Shown in pieces: positions 53,378 to 61,861 of a stretch of DNA of 64,000 nt. The first letter of the stretch is position 1. The number at the start of each line of letters is the position of its first letter. Position numbers and translations under genes: made by a program. The notes under the pieces are model-generated. The model saw nothing but the letters and a program-made list of their open reading frames with translations, was not told the origin of the DNA and searched no databases. The DNA is from Chitinophagaceae bacterium (lineage in GTDB: Bacteria; Bacteroidota; Bacteroidia; Chitinophagales; Chitinophagaceae), in assembly GCA_016787085.1 (NCBI GenBank), contig JAEUVJ010000075.1, forward strand, positions 38,424-102,423, written 5' to 3'.

Positions 53378-54061
53378 ATGGAACGAATGATAATTTTGAC
53401 GAAAGATGGTTCCCATACTATTTCCATACCGGAAATGAAGGTCACTTATCATTCGGTACACGGGGCGATTCAGGAGTCGCAGCAGGTATTCATACAGGCG
53501 GGCTTTTACGGTTTACATGCTATAGCCGGTCCCGGCCAATTATGTATCCTGGAAGTCGGTTTTGGTACTGGTTTAAATATGCTGCTTACGGCTATCGAAG
53601 CGGAAAAAACAGAAAGAAATATTTATTATGCAGCACTGGAGCCAAACCCTCTTGATGAAGCGGAAGCCGTTTCATTGAACTATTGCCGGCTTCTTGACCG
53701 GGAAGACCTGCAGGAAGATTTTATACGTGTGCATCGCTGCCCGTGGAATAAAAGCATTTCTGTCACAGAGCATCTTTTGCTGCACAAATCGGATAAAACC
53801 CTGCAGGCGTTTCAGCATGCTACGTTATTTAATCTTATCTACTTTGATGCTTTTGCACCGGTGGCGCAGCCTGAACTCTGGACAAAAGAAATATTTGAGA
53901 AACTATATAAGCTGTTGCTGCCCGGAGGCATATTGGTTACCTATTGCAGCAAAGGAGTTGTAAGACGGAACATGCAGGCAGCAGGATTCACAACAGAAAG
54001 ACTTCCCGGGCCACCAGGAAAGAGGGAGATGCTGAGAGCAACAAAGCGGATGGTAAATTGA
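53378..54061 (+). CDS. mnmD: tRNA 5-methylaminomethyl-2-thiouridine methyltransferase
   Basis: A 227-residue stand-alone form of the MnmC methyltransferase domain. LCILEVGFGTGLNMLL is the SAM-binding motif, YYAALEPNPLDEAEA the next strand, and LIYFDAFAPVAQPELWT the catalytic D-A-F-x-P segment. It finishes the mnm5s2U34 modification of tRNAs for Lys, Glu and Gln. There is no fused FAD oxidase domain, consistent with MnmD. It is divergent from the AlkA-like gene, 62 bases apart. Confidence 0.92.
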   Translation: MERMIILTKDGSHTISIPEMKVTYHSVHGAIQESQQVFIQAGFYGLHAIAGPGQLCILEVGFGTGLNMLLTAIEAEKTERNIYYAALEPNPLDEAEAVSLNYCRLLDREDLQEDFIRVHRCPWNKSISVTEHLLLHKSDKTLQAFQHATLFNLIYFDAFAPVAQPELWTKEIFEKLYKLLLPGGILVTYCSKGVVRRNMQAAGFTTERLPGPPGKREMLRATKRMVN

Positions 54062-54078
54062 GAGTCAGAAACCGTTCA

Positions 54079-54831
54079 TCAGGCTTCTGCCCATAATTTA
54101 AAATCGGCCACCCGGTCGCGGCTGATCACCATATCTTCTGATTCAGTGATTCCCTTTACACAAATTTTCAGCCGGTTGTTGTAATACGGTTTTACCTGTT
54201 CAATGGCATTGATGCGGACAATGAACCTTCTGTTCAGCCGGAAAAATTGTTGCGGGTCTAATTGCTCTTCCAGTTTTTCCAGCGTATGCTCTGTCACATA
54301 GCGGTTGCCTTCTTTATCCACCAGGTAAACGATCTTATTATCAGCCTGAAAAAAAGCGATGTCCTGTACATCAATAAAGAATAACCGCTGCCCTACTTTT
54401 CCCAGAAAACGTTTTTTGTACCGGTTATGCTGCCACTCCGTATTTAATTTTTGAAGATCCGTAGCTGAAAAGGAAACAGCCAGCGATCTGAATTTATTCA
54501 TCGCGGCGGCAAGGGCATCCAGCGTCACCGGCTTTAAAATATAATCAATGCTGAACAGCTTAAAGGCATCTAATGCGTAGCTGTCATATGCCGTAGTAAA
54601 AATGACCGGTTTATTATAGCTGACCTGCTTGAATATTTCAAAACTGTGGCCATCCGATAAATGGATATCAAGCAGTATCAGATCAGGATGTGGTTTTTGT
54701 TTAAGATATCGTACTGTTTCCTCTATACTTTCTAAACAGGCAACGACCTCTATGGCAGGATCATATTCATGCAGTACGGTCTGCAACCGTTCCGCCGCCA
54801 GTTTTTCATCCTCGACAATAACTATTTTCAT
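54079..54831 (-). CDS. LytTR-family response regulator
   Basis: A 250-residue regulator: receiver domain 1-120 (IVEDEKLAAERL, phospho-acceptor Asp in LILLDIHLSDGHSF near residue 55, Lys in ILKPV) and LytTR domain from about 150 (FFIDVQDIAFFQADNKIVYL; FFRLNRRFIVRINAIEQVKP). It starts 5 bases after the kinase stop, so the two are translated from one message. It is a second, separate LytTR system in the window; its sensor lacks the propeller domains of the first. Confidence 0.94.
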   Translation of the reverse strand: MKIVIVEDEKLAAERLQTVLHEYDPAIEVVACLESIEETVRYLKQKPHPDLILLDIHLSDGHSFEIFKQVSYNKPVIFTTAYDSYALDAFKLFSIDYILKPVTLDALAAAMNKFRSLAVSFSATDLQKLNTEWQHNRYKKRFLGKVGQRLFFIDVQDIAFFQADNKIVYLVDKEGNRYVTEHTLEKLEEQLDPQQFFRLNRRFIVRINAIEQVKPYYNNRLKICVKGITESEDMVISRDRVADFKLWAEA

Positions 54832-54836
54832 AATTG

Positions 54837-55865
54837 TCAGTTTAGGTGCAGCAAAGGCAGTGATACTTCGAATACCTCTTCCGTCTTCCTGACTACAACA
54901 TTTTTTCCGCTGATCAGTTCATACCGCTTCATGATATTTTGCAGACCGATACGGGTAGAGGGCTCTGCCACGCTCCGGGGCTGCAGGTTATTTCTTACAA
55001 CCAATACCTGGTCACCATTGGCATGTATATCAATATGCAGCGGCTTGTTCCGTGATACCACATTATGCTTGATAGCATTTTCTATCAGCATCTGCAGGGC
55101 GGCCGGCACCACATGCCAGGTCTTGTACTGATCGGGTATATCTATATTTACTGTAAGGCCTTCGTTAAATCGTTTATGCAGTAAAAAAAGGTAGGGGTGT
55201 ATGAACTCCAGTTCTGAACGCAGCTCTACCAGTTCTTTGTCCTGGTTATTCAGCACATACCGGTACACTTTGGAAAACTCTTCTATGAATTTGTTGGCAT
55301 CCGGGTTGTCTTTGATTACCATGCCGGACAATACATTCAGGTTATTGAATAAGAAATGAGGGTTGATCTGGCTTCGGATCAGTTGAAGCTGTGCCTGCGA
55401 ATTGCTCTTCCGCAATTCTTCTGTCTCGGCCCACTGGCGGCGGTATTCGCGGAAAAAAAAGAAGATAGCATGGAGCAAATGAAAAAACAGGTTGATCAGC
55501 GAGCCATAGATAATATTCAGCTTCAGCGGGTTCATATTCTGGCTCCAGCTATATCCATGAACCAGGTGGCCGGTAACATACACCATCAGTGCCGCAGCAG
55601 TAAAAGCAATGACATTACCTGCCAGGAAAAACGTAATAAGAAAACGGATCTTTGTTTTTGGCGTGAGAAATTTTTTTTTAAGAAGGGGCTCCATCAGCCG
55701 GTTCCCTTCCCACGTAAAGAAAGTAACACCCAGAATGGTAAGCACTGAATAGTACCATTCAATATCTATCCGGAAATAATGATAGACATCACAAAGGACG
55801 GTGTTGAGAAATGTATAAAGACTCAACAACAGAATGAACAAATACCTGTAGGGATGCTGGAACAT
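54837..55865 (-). CDS. Membrane sensor histidine kinase (LytS/His_kinase type)
   Basis: From the ATG at 55865 (MFQHPYRYLFILLLSLYTFL) the 342-residue protein has four membrane helices in the first 150 residues, then a His_kinase domain with the phospho-accepting His in RSQINPHFLFNNLNVLSG and ATP-binding segments ALQMLIENAIKHN and GIGLQNIMKRY-like text. There is no recognisable extracellular sensor domain, so the membrane helices must sense the signal. A longer frame to 55988 would overlap the fasciclin gene and is not preferred. It is followed by its LytTR partner. Confidence 0.92.
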   Translation of the reverse strand: MFQHPYRYLFILLLSLYTFLNTVLCDVYHYFRIDIEWYYSVLTILGVTFFTWEGNRLMEPLLKKKFLTPKTKIRFLITFFLAGNVIAFTAAALMVYVTGHLVHGYSWSQNMNPLKLNIIYGSLINLFFHLLHAIFFFFREYRRQWAETEELRKSNSQAQLQLIRSQINPHFLFNNLNVLSGMVIKDNPDANKFIEEFSKVYRYVLNNQDKELVELRSELEFIHPYLFLLHKRFNEGLTVNIDIPDQYKTWHVVPAALQMLIENAIKHNVVSRNKPLHIDIHANGDQVLVVRNNLQPRSVAEPSTRIGLQNIMKRYELISGKNVVVRKTEEVFEVSLPLLHLN

Positions 55866-55939
55866 ACACTTTAAATTAAGCAGGACCCGGCTTATTCCCG
55901 GATCCTGCAAAAGGCTTTTCAAAGGGGGTATCAGATATC

Positions 55940-56899
55940 TTAAGGAATCAGGACCCGGTCTATCAGGTGTACAACACCATTCCGGCAAACAATGTTCGTG
56001 GCCGTGATATTGGATCTGTTTCCGCTATTACCATTACCGGTGATCGTGGGTCCGCCTCCCGTACCATTACTCAGGTTGATCGTGGTATTGCCCCCGGCCA
56101 GCATAGCAAGGCTGCCATTAGCAAGATCGGAAGAGAAAGCACGGCCGCCCACCACATGATAGCGCAACACGGCCAGAAGGGTGGCTACCGGTATATCATC
56201 AATCTTGTTAAGGCTAAGCGCCGCCAGCAACTGGGTAAAAGCGGCATTGGTAGGTGCAAATACAGTCAGCCTGGCCGAACCGAGTGTTGCTGCCAAAGTC
56301 GGGTCTCCGCCGGTAGCTGTGGTGGCACGGGTAACGGCTTTTACCAGCGAATCAAGGCCGGCAGCTACTGCTGTCTCCACAATATTTCCTGCGGGCGGAT
56401 TCAATACCCGCTCTACACGGTGAATGACCCCGTTATCAGCACTGATATCAGCCTGTGCCACTTTTATACCGTTGATGAATACACCGCTGGCATTTTTGGT
56501 GACAAAAACAGAATCACCCCTGGCTGTAGTTACTTTAGCATTAGGACCAGCTGGAACATCGGCAGCCATTACTTTAGCACCAAGAGTATGGTAAAGCAAA
56601 AGCGATTGTACCTGTGCTGCTGTCAGGCCGTTGACAGTAGCCTCGCTGATGCCTGAGGCAGTAAAGGCTGCATTGTTTGGTGCAAAAACGGTAAAGGGCC
56701 CCGTACCGCTCAATGTACCCTGCAGGCCGGCTTTCACTACTGCCGCTTCAAGAATGCTGAAATCGGCATTGGCCACAACCACATCGGTGATCGTATTGGA
56801 AGAAGCCGGATCATCATCTTTATCGCAACCTGCAATGAACAAGGAGACAATGACGGCAGACAGAAGGCTTGTTTTCCGGAAAAGATTTTTTAGTTCCAT
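55940..56899 (-). CDS. Fasciclin-domain lipoprotein
   Basis: A 319-residue protein with lipobox signal (SLLSAVIVSLFIAGC, Cys near 25) and two FAS1 domains. The first (about 42-170) has FSILEAAVVKAGLQGTL, TVFAPNNAAF and the YHTLG H-box; the second (about 175-318) has TVFAPTNAAF and YHVVGG. Each ends with VIHRVERVLNP or VVHLIDRVLIP. FAS1 domains bind other surface proteins or polysaccharide. It lies 74 bases upstream of the kinase on the same strand, so it may be co-transcribed with that signalling pair. Confidence 0.9.
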   Translation of the reverse strand: MELKNLFRKTSLLSAVIVSLFIAGCDKDDDPASSNTITDVVVANADFSILEAAVVKAGLQGTLSGTGPFTVFAPNNAAFTASGISEATVNGLTAAQVQSLLLYHTLGAKVMAADVPAGPNAKVTTARGDSVFVTKNASGVFINGIKVAQADISADNGVIHRVERVLNPPAGNIVETAVAAGLDSLVKAVTRATTATGGDPTLAATLGSARLTVFAPTNAAFTQLLAALSLNKIDDIPVATLLAVLRYHVVGGRAFSSDLANGSLAMLAGGNTTINLSNGTGGGPTITGNGNSGNRSNITATNIVCRNGVVHLIDRVLIP

Positions 56900-57034
56900 A
56901 GTAAATTGTTTTGTTTAACTATAGAACAGGAAAGAAAGGCCCTTTCTGCTCCAGCGGGAGTGAATCGCAGTTTTCAGGGAGTGAATAAGCCGTTTAGAGG
57001 AGTGGTGTTGTTTAACGAGGCCTGTAAAATATAA

Positions 57035-57059
57035 AAGCCTGTGTTTTCGGCACAGGCTT
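57035..57059 (-). terminator. Terminator of cysS
   Basis: AAGCCTGTG and CACAGGCTT form a perfect 9-bp stem around a 7-base loop; the minus strand continues TTATATTTT. It ends the cysS message before the fasciclin gene. Confidence 0.65.
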
Positions 57060-57079
57060 GAAAAAAAATTTTGCTGTGG

Positions 57080-58573
57080 TCATTCAATATTCCAGCTCAT
57101 CTCCCCGCTCTTTTCATCTTTCAATGTAATGCCAAGCTGGGCCAGCTGGTTGCGTATCTTATCAGAAGTGACAAAATCCTTTTTGCCTTTGGCTTCTTTA
57201 CGGATGTCTATCAGCAACTGCATCACCCCTTTCAGTTTATCGTTGTCTGCTTCCGTAATGCTTTTCAGGCCCAGGATACCTTCTACATATGTTTTGAGTT
57301 TATTCTGCAATAACTCAAACGTGGCTGCCGATAAAGCCGAAACCGGGATGGTCTTATCCTTCATCGAATTGATCACAGGCACCAGCTCAAAGATATTGGC
57401 CAGTGCTTTGGCCGTACTGAAATCATCATTCATGAATTCATCCAGTTCAGCGATGAGTTTTGAACAACGGGCTTCAAGTTCTTTATCCAGGTTTTCTTCT
57501 CGTGGCTCATAGCTCATGGCTAACAGCTTTTCATACGCCTCCCATAACCTTTTCAACCCCTTTTCCGAAGCGAGTAATGCTTCATTACTGAAATCAAGCG
57601 TACTGCGATAATGTGTTTGCAGGATAAAGAAACGGATCACCATCGGGTGATAGGCTTTTTCCAGCAACGGGTGGTTGCCACTGAACAGTTCCGTCAGTTT
57701 GATCACATTGTTATAGCTCTTACCCATCTTGCGGCCGTTAATGGTGATCATGTTATTGTGTATCCAGTAACGTACCGGTGCTGAATGGTTGCAGATCGTA
57801 CTCTGCGCTATCTCACTTTCATGATGCGGGAATAAAAGGTCCATGCCGCCGCCATGAATATCGAATTGTGCACCGAGATATTTTGTTGCCATGGCCGAGC
57901 ATTCGATATGCCAGCCGGGAAAACCCACGCCCCAGGGACTTTGCCAGCGCATGATATGTTCCGGCGCTGCATTTTTCCATAAGGCAAAATCCGAACGGTC
58001 TCTCTTTTCTTCCTGCCCTTCCAGTTCCCTTGTTGTTTCCAGCAGGTCATCAATCACCCTGCCGCTGAGTTTGCCATAGTCGTGGGAGGCGGCATATTTC
58101 TTTACGTCGAAATACACGGAGCCATTCACCTCGTATGCATAACCGGCCTCTATGATCTTTTTGATCATCTCTATCTGCTCTACAATATGACCGGTGGCCG
58201 TAGGCTCGATAGAAGGAGGAACAGTATTGAACTGGTCCATGGCCCAGTGAAACAGGTTAGTGTATTTCTGGACCAGTTCCATCGGCTCCAGTTTTTCCAA
58301 TACGGCCTTTTTGGAAATTTTATCTTCTGCTTCTCTTCCCTCTTCCTCAAAGTGACCTGCATCCGTAATGTTGCGGACATACCTCACTTTGTACCCAAGA
58401 TGCTGCAGGTAACGGCAGATCACATCAAAGGTGATATAGGGCCGGGCATGACCGAGATGGCTTTCACCGCTTACGGTAGGTCCGCACACATACATGCCCA
58501 CATGGCCGGGTGTCAAAGGAGTAAATACTTCTTTTTGCCTGCTGTAAGAATTATATACTTTCAGATCGCTCAT
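57080..58573 (-). CDS. cysS: Cysteinyl-tRNA synthetase
   Basis: A 497-residue class I synthetase that charges tRNA-Cys. The zinc/ATP site begins MYVCGPTVSGESHLGHARPY, containing the Cys zinc ligand and the HIGH-type HLGH; GWHIECSAMATKYLG and HHESEIAQS supply further zinc ligands; GRKMGKSYNN is the KMSKS loop. Length and order are normal. A terminator follows. Confidence 0.97.
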   Translation of the reverse strand: MSDLKVYNSYSRQKEVFTPLTPGHVGMYVCGPTVSGESHLGHARPYITFDVICRYLQHLGYKVRYVRNITDAGHFEEEGREAEDKISKKAVLEKLEPMELVQKYTNLFHWAMDQFNTVPPSIEPTATGHIVEQIEMIKKIIEAGYAYEVNGSVYFDVKKYAASHDYGKLSGRVIDDLLETTRELEGQEEKRDRSDFALWKNAAPEHIMRWQSPWGVGFPGWHIECSAMATKYLGAQFDIHGGGMDLLFPHHESEIAQSTICNHSAPVRYWIHNNMITINGRKMGKSYNNVIKLTELFSGNHPLLEKAYHPMVIRFFILQTHYRSTLDFSNEALLASEKGLKRLWEAYEKLLAMSYEPREENLDKELEARCSKLIAELDEFMNDDFSTAKALANIFELVPVINSMKDKTIPVSALSAATFELLQNKLKTYVEGILGLKSITEADNDKLKGVMQLLIDIRKEAKGKKDFVTSDKIRNQLAQLGITLKDEKSGEMSWNIE

Positions 58574-58782
58574 ATTTTTATTTTGACCAGCTTCAGTAAC
58601 TCCGGTTGAACATTGTTGCGACGCTCCATTTATCGTCCGGTAATTCTGTTTATCAGTTTCAATCAGGGAACTCAGCGCCGCAGCATTGCGGCAAAAGTAA
58701 TATTTATGCCGCCAATACAGGGCAACAACAACATAAGTGGCAAAGGGGAGTAGTCATGGGTTCAAAGATAGATTTTTCCGCC

Positions 58783-59901
58783 TTATTTCTTCAGTTCGAT
58801 ATCGGCTACCAGCATGTAATGATCGGAGTAATTCCTTACGATCCTGTTAAATTGCCTGAACCGGAAATGATCGTCGGCAAAGATGTAATCAATCCGCAGG
58901 GTGGGCGACAGGGAAGAGAATGTTCTGCCGACGCCAAATCCTTTTTTCAGGAAGCCGTCCTGCAGGTCGCCCTTTATTTTGAAATAGGTGTAGGAGTTGG
59001 GCACATCGTTCAGGTCGCCGCAGAACAGGTAAGGATAGGGACTGTCATCCAGTACCTGTCTTACCATATCGGTTTGAATCTTCCGGTGAGTAAGGCCGCG
59101 TTTTAGTTTGGAAAAGATCGTTCTTGAGTTAGAGACCATCCCCTCATCCCCCTCTTTGATCTTATCTATCTTTTCATAATCACTTTTCCTGAATTGCAGC
59201 GATTGCAGGTGGGTAGTGTACACCCTGATCGTATCCTCATTGATCTTTATATCGGCATGCATCAGCGACTCGGGAAGGGTCGGTCTTGGATAGCGTATCA
59301 TGCCGCTGTCAATGATTGGGTAGCGGGAAAAGATCACGTTGCCAAAGAAATGATTGTCGCCGTCATGGTCATGTGAATAATAAACATACGGGTAATTCAG
59401 GCTGTCCCTCACCCGGTCAAGATTAGCATACCAGTCCGGGTTGATGGAATGAAAGAATTCCTGCATACAAAGAATATCTGCGTTTTGATCTTTGATCAGT
59501 TGCAGCATCTTCAACCGGGTCTGGCTGCCTTTGTTATTGTTCCGTTTCATTTCAATGAAGCGGGCCACGTTCCAGGTAACCACCCGTATATGCCCGGGTT
59601 GCTTTTTGGCATCAAACTGCTCCGGGATACGAAAAGCAAAGAATACACTGATGCTGTTAAAAGCGATCAGTAAAGCAATAGCAGAGATAAGCGCCAGCTT
59701 TCTTTTTACAAACAGCCACCAGATCATAAAAGCGATCACGGCCAGCAGTAAAAACGGGAACCCGATACCGAGAAAGGAAATGAACCACCATCTCTGGGGA
59801 TTAAGGTAAGGGGCGAGGCAGGCCAGCAGGAAAAGCAACACCACAACTGCATTGCAGATGATCAGGAATCGCTTGGTAAAAAGACGAAAACGGGTGGCCA
59901 T
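58783..59901 (-). CDS. Membrane-anchored endonuclease/exonuclease/phosphatase-family protein
   Basis: A 372-residue protein with three N-terminal helices (about 12-30, 38-58, 68-90) and an EEP domain from about 100: VVTWNVARF (Asn), DILCMQEFFHS (Glu metal ligand), PYVYYSHDHDGDNHF, FCGDLNDVPNS (Asp, Asn) and YSDHYMLVADIE (Asp-His pair). Such proteins cut phosphodiesters of DNA, RNA or lipids; with this membrane domain the active site probably faces the periplasm. Substrate unknown. Confidence 0.87.
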   Translation of the reverse strand: MATRFRLFTKRFLIICNAVVVLLFLLACLAPYLNPQRWWFISFLGIGFPFLLLAVIAFMIWWLFVKRKLALISAIALLIAFNSISVFFAFRIPEQFDAKKQPGHIRVVTWNVARFIEMKRNNNKGSQTRLKMLQLIKDQNADILCMQEFFHSINPDWYANLDRVRDSLNYPYVYYSHDHDGDNHFFGNVIFSRYPIIDSGMIRYPRPTLPESLMHADIKINEDTIRVYTTHLQSLQFRKSDYEKIDKIKEGDEGMVSNSRTIFSKLKRGLTHRKIQTDMVRQVLDDSPYPYLFCGDLNDVPNSYTYFKIKGDLQDGFLKKGFGVGRTFSSLSPTLRIDYIFADDHFRFRQFNRIVRNYSDHYMLVADIELKK

Positions 59902-60019
59902 CGTGTACGAATTTCACGAATTGTGGTCAATAAAAACAATATACAGACAACAGGAACCCCGTAAATATTGCTTTAATCACCCGTGAATAACGTTGTTTAA
60001 AAAGAAATCTTATGGTCTG

Positions 60020-60949
60020 TTACCAGTCTTTCTGGCTGGCCCTTTTCAGCAGGTCTTTTTCTTCATCCGAAAGGGAGTCATACCCTTTCTGGCTGATCTT
60101 ATCGAGTATTTCATCAATACGCTGTTCGGTCACGTTAGGTGTTTTTTTGTAGGGGTCCTTTGTTGACTTGTAAAACAGTTCGCTTTTGATCACCTTGCCT
60201 TTTTTAGGCTTGTCAGGATTGAACAGGTTGGTGAACCAGTCGAAGAAATTATTGATCCATCCGCCCCAGTCGTATCCTTGCCGGTAAGAATACATGAACA
60301 GGAAACCGGCCAGTGCACCCGCCAGGTGGGCAATATGGCCACCGGGATTGCTGACAGGGATAGTGGCCAGGTCAATGACCAGGTAAATAGCAGTAATAAC
60401 CCAAAGCGGGATACCTCCGTTCAGCATCGGGAAGATGCGGTAACCCGGTGCTATAAAAGTAGTAGCCATTGCAACGGCCATTACACCTGCAGAAGCCCCG
60501 ATAGCGGTTTGTACCGGCAGGTTTGGTTTCAGCGCCGGCAGGAAATTATAGGAAAGTATAAAAGCCAGCGCCCCGAAGATGGCACCGTAAAAAAATACAG
60601 GGAATATTTTGCGGTTGCCGGTCAGGTCCTGGAGAATATAGCCAAACATCCAGAGCCAGAGCATATTGGCGAATATGTGCCATATATCCACATGCACGAA
60701 CATATGGGTCAGTATCGTCCAGGGTTTTGCCAGTATCTTACTGCCATCGGCTGGTAGGGCAAACCAGCTCAGCACATTTTCCCGGAATGAGGCGACTGCC
60801 TGGCTGCCATCCGGATAGCGCAGGTAAAAAATCGCCTGGATAAAGAGGAAAGCTACAAAAACCACCAGGTTGATAGCTATAAGGGTAACGAGGGCATTAT
60901 TGCTCTGCCCCAGTAACATGCGCCGCTTTTCTTTTTCGTAGTAAGGCAT
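60020..60949 (-). CDS. Rhomboid-family intramembrane serine protease
   Basis: Starting at the ATG at 60949 (MPYYEKEKRRMLLGQSNNAL), six membrane helices carry the rhomboid signatures: HIFANMLWLWMFG with the oxyanion Asn, TAIGASAGVMAVA with the nucleophile Ser, and HIAHLAGALAGFL with the catalytic His. An extra C-terminal soluble tail of about 80 residues (basic, then acidic ISQKGYDSLSDEEKDLLKRA) ends the protein. It would cleave membrane-spanning substrates. A second rhomboid gene lies just upstream on the same strand. Confidence 0.92.
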   Translation of the reverse strand: MPYYEKEKRRMLLGQSNNALVTLIAINLVVFVAFLFIQAIFYLRYPDGSQAVASFRENVLSWFALPADGSKILAKPWTILTHMFVHVDIWHIFANMLWLWMFGYILQDLTGNRKIFPVFFYGAIFGALAFILSYNFLPALKPNLPVQTAIGASAGVMAVAMATTFIAPGYRIFPMLNGGIPLWVITAIYLVIDLATIPVSNPGGHIAHLAGALAGFLFMYSYRQGYDWGGWINNFFDWFTNLFNPDKPKKGKVIKSELFYKSTKDPYKKTPNVTEQRIDEILDKISQKGYDSLSDEEKDLLKRASQKDW

Positions 60950-61052
60950 AGAGTATATCAGCAATATAAATTTACGCTAAGAGTTCAAAAGAGAAAAGGA
61001 ATTAAGATGAGAAAGCAGGTTATTTAATGCTTTCCTTCTTGTGCCTCTTAGA

Positions 61053-61793
61053 TTAGTACAACGTTCTCCGGTTGGTTTTGTTCCAGATAAGAACCATAAT
61101 AAAGCCTGTAATGGCGCCCCCAAGATGGGCAAAGTGGGCAATGTTATCGCCACCGCCGCCCACTCCTGCAAAAAGATCGTAAAGAACATATCCCAGGATA
61201 GCCCATTTGGCCTTGATGGGAAATGCGCCGAAAAGATATAATTCTGTGTTCGGGAAAAGGTAAGCAAACGCCGCAGATACACCCATTACCGCTCCTGATG
61301 CGCCAACAACCCCCGCCAATGCCCCTGCCTGTTTATCAAATGCAGCCTGATTGATATCCGCCACAGTTGGTAATAAAAGGTATTCGGCACGCAGGTACTG
61401 GACCACCAAGTGAAGTACTGCAGCCCCAATGCCACAAAGAAGGTAAAAGGTTAAGAATCTTTTGGAGCCCCATACACTTTCCAGTACTCTTCCAAACATC
61501 CATAGAGCGAACATGTTAAAAAGAATATGATAGAACATAGGGAAAGGCGCATGGGTAAACATGTGTGTGAAAATCTGGTAAGGAGAAAAATCCGGTATCG
61601 GAACAGAAGGAGCATTTTGTTTCAGCATTTCCTTGAGATGACCTGAAACGATCGGCTGAAGCGTGAACTTGTCGGTCAGCTGATACTGCTGGTCTAGGAC
61701 CGCCTGCGCTACAAACACCAACACATTTATAATGATCAGGTTTTTTACTATCGGAGGAAAATTTTCTATCCTTGTATATCGAAAATTGCTCAT
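61053..61793 (-). CDS. Rhomboid-family intramembrane serine protease
   Basis: A 246-residue rhomboid: FYHILFNMFALWMFGRVLE with the conserved Asn, GVVGASGAVMGVSAAFAYL with the nucleophile Ser, and NIAHFAHLGGAITGF with the catalytic His. The N-terminal part begins MSNFRYTRIENFPPIVKNL. It is shorter than its neighbour and lacks the soluble tail. The two genes, about 100 bases apart in the same direction, look like an old tandem duplication with divergence. Confidence 0.92.
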   Translation of the reverse strand: MSNFRYTRIENFPPIVKNLIIINVLVFVAQAVLDQQYQLTDKFTLQPIVSGHLKEMLKQNAPSVPIPDFSPYQIFTHMFTHAPFPMFYHILFNMFALWMFGRVLESVWGSKRFLTFYLLCGIGAAVLHLVVQYLRAEYLLLPTVADINQAAFDKQAGALAGVVGASGAVMGVSAAFAYLFPNTELYLFGAFPIKAKWAILGYVLYDLFAGVGGGGDNIAHFAHLGGAITGFIMVLIWNKTNRRTLY

Positions 61794-61861
61794 GCTGCAA
61801 ATTTAACCGTTATGCTTTTAAATGGCGACTAAGGAAAGAATTATAACAAACCGGGTTCATC

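Noticed and set aside
58574..58782. Open plus-strand frame over the start of cysS and the EEP gene end
   Set aside because: It mostly lies antisense to the EEP coding region; the 200-base gap itself shows no promoter box or hairpin that I can support.
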